In this document: one piece after another, positions 1 through 6,000 of the stretch
Layout of the letters: every line of letters starts with the position of its first letter
How positions within the stretch are numbered: the first letter of the stretch is position 1
NCBI GenBank assembly: GCA_002342985.1
Contig: DDRC01000030.1
Span: forward strand, 6,924-15,694
Direction: 5' to 3'
DNA from: Flavobacteriales bacterium UBA2426
GTDB taxonomy: Bacteria > Bacteroidota > Bacteroidia > Flavobacteriales_F > PHOS-HE28
Length of the DNA stretch: 8,771 bases
Position numbers and translations under genes: made by a program
Notes under the pieces: generated by a model
Seen by the model: only the letters and a program-made list of their open reading frames with translations
Told to the model about the DNA's origin: nothing
Databases searched by the model: none

Positions 1-61
1 CCACCGCGCTCAGGCTCAGCATCACGTGGTCACCTTGGTTGGGGTTGGGGTACATGCGCAA
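1..61 (-). other. Start of T9SS C-terminal sorting domain, giant protein (residues 2495-)
   Basis: LRMYPNPNQGD at residues 2495-2505 is the conserved opening of the T9SS type A sorting domain, followed by VMLSLSAV before the window ends. By comparison with the neighbour, about 65 residues and the stop codon are missing. Confidence 0.88.
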
Positions 62-3000
62 GGTGCCGGCGGTGGCAGTCATGCCGGTGCCCTGCTGCGC
101 CAATGCGCTGCTGCAGGTGGTGGTGAGCAGGCACGCATCGCCCCACAGCACGCCGCTGTGGCACCAGGTGGCGCCGCCATCGAAGCTGGCGCGCACGTCC
201 ACCTCGTAGGTCTTGCTGCACGCCAGTCCGTTGGTGTTCACCCAGTACTGCCCGGCGGCGCTGGTCTTCACCACTTCGATGCCCTCGGCCGGGATGCGGA
301 AGCGGAACTGGTAGCGGTTGGCGTTCACCCAATTGCAGTTGGCATTCATGCGGCGCACGGGGCGGGCATGCACCAGGCTGGCCTGGCCGGTGCCCAGCGG
401 CCGCAGCTGGCCGCAGGAGAGGAAGGCGTTGTCCGGGATGTCCATGAGCTTGGTGCGCGGGCACTGGGCGGCCACGTTGTCCACCATGAGGCGGCAGGCC
501 GGGCCCCACTCGTTGTACACGCCGTTGATGCGGCCGCGCACGCGCACATTGTACATCACGCCCTGCTGCAGCTGGTTGCCGCTCCAGCTGTTGATCTGGA
601 AGTGGCAGGCGCGGGTGGCGCTCGCGGGCAGTCCGTTGGCGGTGTTATGGCTCTGGAAGCGGCGGAAGCTGAAGCCGCCGTTCGGGTCGAACCACCACAT
701 CTGGTAGCCGCTGTTCGCGTTGTTCACGCCGTACTGGGCGCTCACTGCGGAGTTGTCATTGGCCACCACGAACTCACCGCCGCAGGGATTGGTCTTCCAG
801 TCGAGCTTATCGCAGCTGGTGAAGACGAGGCGATCGTCGCCCATCGGCACGCAGAAGCTCGAGGCATCGTTGATCTGGCTGACGGTGCCGGCGGTGAAGT
901 TGCCACGGTTGTCGATGATCCGGCGCTGGTTGCCGCCGGCTTCGCGCAGCACGTACCCGCCGCCCACGATGCCGTCACCGGCGCTGTCGAATACGCGCAG
1001 CACATAGCATGCAGCGGGCAGGCAGCAATCGGTGGTGATGGTGGCGTCGTTGATGCCCGTGTAGGGCCCGCCGCTGCACACCAGGAGCGAGGTGGTCGCT
1101 TCGCGGATCTCCCAGCTCGTGTGCGAGCCGTTCGCATCCGTCTTCACCTCCAGGCGCACATCCTCTGTGCAGGCCACGCCGATGCAGTTGCAGTCGCCAT
1201 CGATCTGGCCCAGGATGAAGCCCGGACCCGCATCGCAGGGGTCGCCGATCTCGCCGAAGAGCGTCGGGCACTCATCCGCGCAATCGGGGATGTTGTCGCC
1301 GTCCGTGTCCGCGCTGAGCACCGTGATGGTCACCTGGCAGGTGGCCACGCAGCCAGCGCCATAGGTGTAGCTGTAGGTCAGCGTCTGGGTGCCCACAGCC
1401 GGGTTGAAGCTGCTGCCGGTCACGCCCGTACCGCTCCAGGTGCCGCCCGCCGGGGAGCCCGTGAGCGCGATGGGGGCATCGGCCGCGCAGAGCGTCGGGT
1501 AGGTGCCGCAATCCAGCGTAGGTACCGGATACATGCCCACCGTGACGTTGCCGGTGCTGGAGCACCCAGTGGACGTGTTGGTGACCAGCACGCTGTAAGG
1601 CGTCTCGCTCGTCACACCGCTGGCCACCGGGTTGCTGATGGCGGTGCCGCTCAGGAAGGTGGCCGGGCTCCAAGCGTAGGTGAAGGAACCTTCGCAAACC
1701 AAGCCGCCCTGGCTGAACGCCTGTCCGCCGAAAACGGTGCCGGTCAGGATGGTGGATCCGCCGCAGGTCAGGGTGTAGGTCGACTGGTTGTCGTTGAAGG
1801 TGCCTTGGGTCTCCACGGAGAAGGTGAATGGACCGTTGGTCAGCGCACCGAGCGGCACGGTGATGATCTGGTTGTTGCCGTAACCGCCGCCAGAACCCAC
1901 GATGGCGTTCAGCGAGTTGGTCAGGGTCCAGCTGAGCTCATCCATCCAGAAGCCGGTGCCATTCAGCACCAGCTGGAGCGCAGGCGGGGCCGCAGCAACA
2001 TCAAGCTGCGAGGTGCCGCCCGTGCAGACCGTGGCCGGTACCGCCGTGGTGGAGGTGATGGACGGGTTCGGGTTCACTGCGAGCACGTAGCTGGCCGGAG
2101 CCGTAGTGCAGCCTTCATTGCTGGCCGTCACCGTGTAGGTGCCGTTGTTGGCGCCAGAGAGACCGGAGATGGTCACATCGGCCGTGGTGGAGCCGCCCAC
2201 AGGGGCTGCACCGCCCCAGAGCACGTTGGTCGCGTTCGTGGCATTGGCCGAGAGCGTCACGCTGCCGCCTGCGCAGATCGGCGCCGTGGCGGTGATGTTG
2301 ACCGTGGGTGGAGCCACTGCGGTGATGGTGGCCGAGGCCAGGAACGAGCCATTGCACGCATCCGTCACCAGGCAAGTCCAGGTGCCGCCGAGGTTGGCGT
2401 CCACCGTCTGGCTGGTGCCGGCCGGCTGGTTGTTCGGGTCGGTCCAGGCGTAGGTGAAAGGCGGAACGCCATCACCTGCGTTGGCTGTCAGGGTAACCGC
2501 GTTGGTGCCCGTGCAGATGGTGCCGCTCGACGGGGTGATGGATGCCGAGGTGAGGGCGGGCTCTACCGTAACGTCCACCGTCACGTCCGTGGGGCATCCA
2601 CCGAAGAACACGGAAGCCGTGTAGGTGGTGGTCTCCGTGATGTTGCTGGCAATCGGCGTGGCGCTGTTGGGATCGTCCAGGTCATCGGCCGGGCTCCAGC
2701 TGTAGGTGACACCGGGGGGCTGGGGAGCCAGGAACCGGTAGAGCCGCGTGCCGCCGGGCCAGGCCGTCAGGGCGTCGTACAGGATGGTCGGGCTCGCCGT
2801 GTGGTCTACGGAATTCACGGCCACGCGACTGGAGGTGTTCCCGCCGGTGATGGCGATGGAGGCACCGTCCACATAGGCTGCACCCGTTGGGCTGTAGCGG
2901 AATTCAATCGCGCCGCTGGCCTGGTAAAGCGCCACCTGGAACCGCATCGTGGCTGCAGTGCCGGCCCCGAACGGCCGCACGAACCACTCCACGATCCGCA

Positions 3001-6000
3001 CGTAGCTGCCCGCCGTGCCTTCCAAGGAAGTGCGCACGTAGCCATCCGAACCCGTGTGCAGGTCGTCCCACCAGGGGGCGAGCAGGGGCAGGTCCGTCGC
3101 GCTGGTGAGCGGGCTGTTGAAGCGCGAGCCGGAGATCGCCGTGTTGCCGAGGCGCATCAGGCCATTCGAGTTCGTGCTGAACTGCGTGTAGGAGTTCGTC
3201 CCGTAGGTCATGGGGAAGCCGATGGCGGTGAGCGGTCCGCCCGTATCATCCAGGTTGGTGCCTTGGATCGTCACCGGGCTGGTCATCGGGAGCAGGCCGC
3301 CGTTCGTGTTCGTCTCGAAGGCGTAGCTGCCGATCGGTCCGGGGGCGCTGGCATACACGCTCAGCTGGCTGGTGCCGCCCACGCACACCGTGGATGGCGT
3401 GGCCGAGATGCTGATGGCCGGCGGGGTGGGCACGGGCAGGATGGTGAAGGTGCCGAGGTTGCGGTTGCACAGCGCATCAGGGGGGAAGCCCTCATGCAGC
3501 AGCAGCACCTGCACCTGGTCGCCCGGCGTGAAGGGCCCGATCGTCACCTGGTCGAAGTCCACGAAGCCGCCCTGATCCACGGGCGTCCCGCCATTCACGA
3601 TGTAGCGCACGCCGCAGGTGGGCGCATCGCCCGTGAAGTTGATCTGCACGTCGATGGTGCTCGCGCACACATCGAAGGTGGCCGTGCCATCGGGGTCCAC
3701 GCAGAAGGGCGTGCACTCCACCTCGAACACCCAGGTGTCCTGGTTGCCGTCAGCGCAACTGTTGCTGCCGTCGCTGTCGATCTCGATGAAGATGGAGTTG
3801 TAGCCGAAATCAGAGGAGCCCGATACGCCGAAGAGGTTGGCGAAGCTGCCCGTCAGCTGCGGGATGGGCGGCCCCTGGTTGTCCGTGCCGCTGTAGGCCC
3901 GGATCACATCGTTCGGGTCCATCTCGCCCTCCACGAAGGTCACCGTCACCGTCTCCAGCGGGTTGTCGCTCGTGAAGGTGAAGGTGCGCGGGTCGTTGTT
4001 GCTGTAGCAGTGCGATACGGTGAGCGTGGAGCCGCAGACGATCTCCACCGGGCAGCCGCTGAAGTAGTTGCCGAGTTCGAGGTCGCAAACCGTGCCGTTG
4101 TCCACCGTCACGCTCACGGCGTCGGTGGTGGCGAAGGGTCCGATGATGTTGGATCCCAAGCCTGCCGCCTGGCCGATGGGCGAGCCGCCATTCACGCTGT
4201 ATTCAATCGTGGCCGAGCCGCCCGAGCCGAGGCTCGTGAGGTTCACATCCACGCTGAACTGGTTGCTGGGGCAGTTGTCCACCACGCTGGCGGTGGCCGT
4301 GGCGGCCTGCTGGCAGCCGGTCACTTCCAGGGTGAACGCGCCGCTGGCCGTGCCCGTGCCGGTGACGTAGATGTAGTACGTCTGGTCGGCGGAGGCGGTG
4401 AAGTTCACCGTCGATTGCAGGCCGCAGCCGTTGTCGTTGCTGGCGATGCAGGTCAGCGTGCCGCAGGCCCCGGAGAAGACGGCCAGGCGGCTGTCGAAGG
4501 CGGTGCCGGTGCACAGGCTGGCGGTGAGGTTGCCGCACTGGCCCGAGATGGTGTACCACACGCCGGGTGCAGTGGCCAGCGCATCCACGCAGCCCGCAGG
4601 TGCACCCTGGTTGGTGGCTCCGGCCGTGGTGCCGGTCACCGGTGTGCCGCAGCTCACCGGGATGGCTCCGGCGCACAGGTCGTTGGCCGGCGGGCCGGTG
4701 AGGCAGAGGTTGAAGGTGCCTGCGGTGCCAGCGAAGGTGAGCACGCGGAACAGGTAGTTCGTGTTCGGTGTCACGGCGAACTGGCCGGCGTCCACGTCAC
4801 CCACGCAGTACACCTCGGAACCACCGCAGGCGGTAAGCACCTGCACGGCGCGCACCGTCATGGTGCCCAGGGTGTATTGCCAGTTGATCACCGAGTTCGA
4901 GCCCGAGTTGAAGCTGTACCACACATCCACCAGGCCTGTTACCAGGCAGCTGGGGTAGGGCGAATCCCCGGCGGTGGCACCAACCGTGGTGCCGGCGATG
5001 CCCACACATGCACCGAACGGATCCACCGTGATGGGGGTGGGGCTGGCGCAGTTGTCATTGGCGATGATCGTGAAGGTGAAGGGACCCACCCAGGCGCTGG
5101 GGCCGTTGACGCCGCAATCAGCGCGCACCCAGAATTCCCAGTTGCCCACGCTCAGGTCGTTGCGCGTGAGCGTGGGGGTGCCGGTGATGCCGGGGTTGGA
5201 AGGGGTAACGGGCGTACCGCCGCCCGCCAGTTGCACATGGGCATCCCACACGGTCTCCGTGCAGCCGGCGTTCCACGTGAAGGTGGCGCTGGTGGCGCTG
5301 GTCACGTTCACCGCCAGCGTGTTGGGCTGCGGGCAGGGCGGAGGCGGGTCGATGGTGATCACATAATCCTCCACCTCGCCGTAATCGCCAGGCGCCCCGC
5401 AGGGGGTGATGCTCGGTCCTGGAACGGTGACGTCCCAAGCGCTGCGCACGCGCATGCGGTGGGCGCCCACAGGGGGAGAGCAGCTCAGGCTGATGGGGAA
5501 TGAAGCCGAGCTGTTGGCCGGCACCGGCGTTGCGGTGAAGCCCACGCGCTCGCCAGGGTTGTCGAAGATGCCGTCATCATTGTAGTCGATCCAAACGGCG
5601 TAGGCCTGGGAATAGGCCCCGGAGGAGATGATGCAGTTGTAACTGGTGCCCGCCTGCAGGTTGGTGGTGAGCAGCGGATTGCCCGTATAGTCGTTGTAGA
5701 AGCTCACGCATGCGGTGCCGCTGTTGTTGTCCAGCGTGTTCAGCTGCACCCGGGCGATGAGGTCGCCGAACGAGCAGCCGCTGGTGGACGTCGGGGTGCA
5801 ATAGGTGCCGCAGATGGCCACCGGCGTGGTGCTGGTGGTCACGCTCACCGGTGTGGAAGCCACGGGCGGGTTGCCGTTGCAGGAGACCACGCAGCGGTAC
5901 TCCCAGATGGCGCCGAAGGCCTGGCTGGCGCTCTGCGTGAGGCCCGTGCCCAGTACCGTGAAGGTGCTGAAGCCGTCATCGGAGCGCTGCCACTCATAGG

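Noticed and set aside
30..509. Minus-strand open frame of 159 codons in another phase
   Set aside because: It overlaps the giant gene in a different frame, and its translation is rich in Arg, Pro and His with no recognisable pattern. The in-phase frame encodes the module shared with the neighbour.
26..5503. A plus-strand open frame of 1,825 codons starting at 26
   Set aside because: It lies in exact antisense codon register to the giant minus-strand gene. Its translation is a low-complexity mix rich in Ala, Gly, His, Arg and Val with no domain signature or signal peptide, whereas the minus-strand frame has a signal peptide, clear Ig, GEVED and T9SS motifs and stays open throughout.
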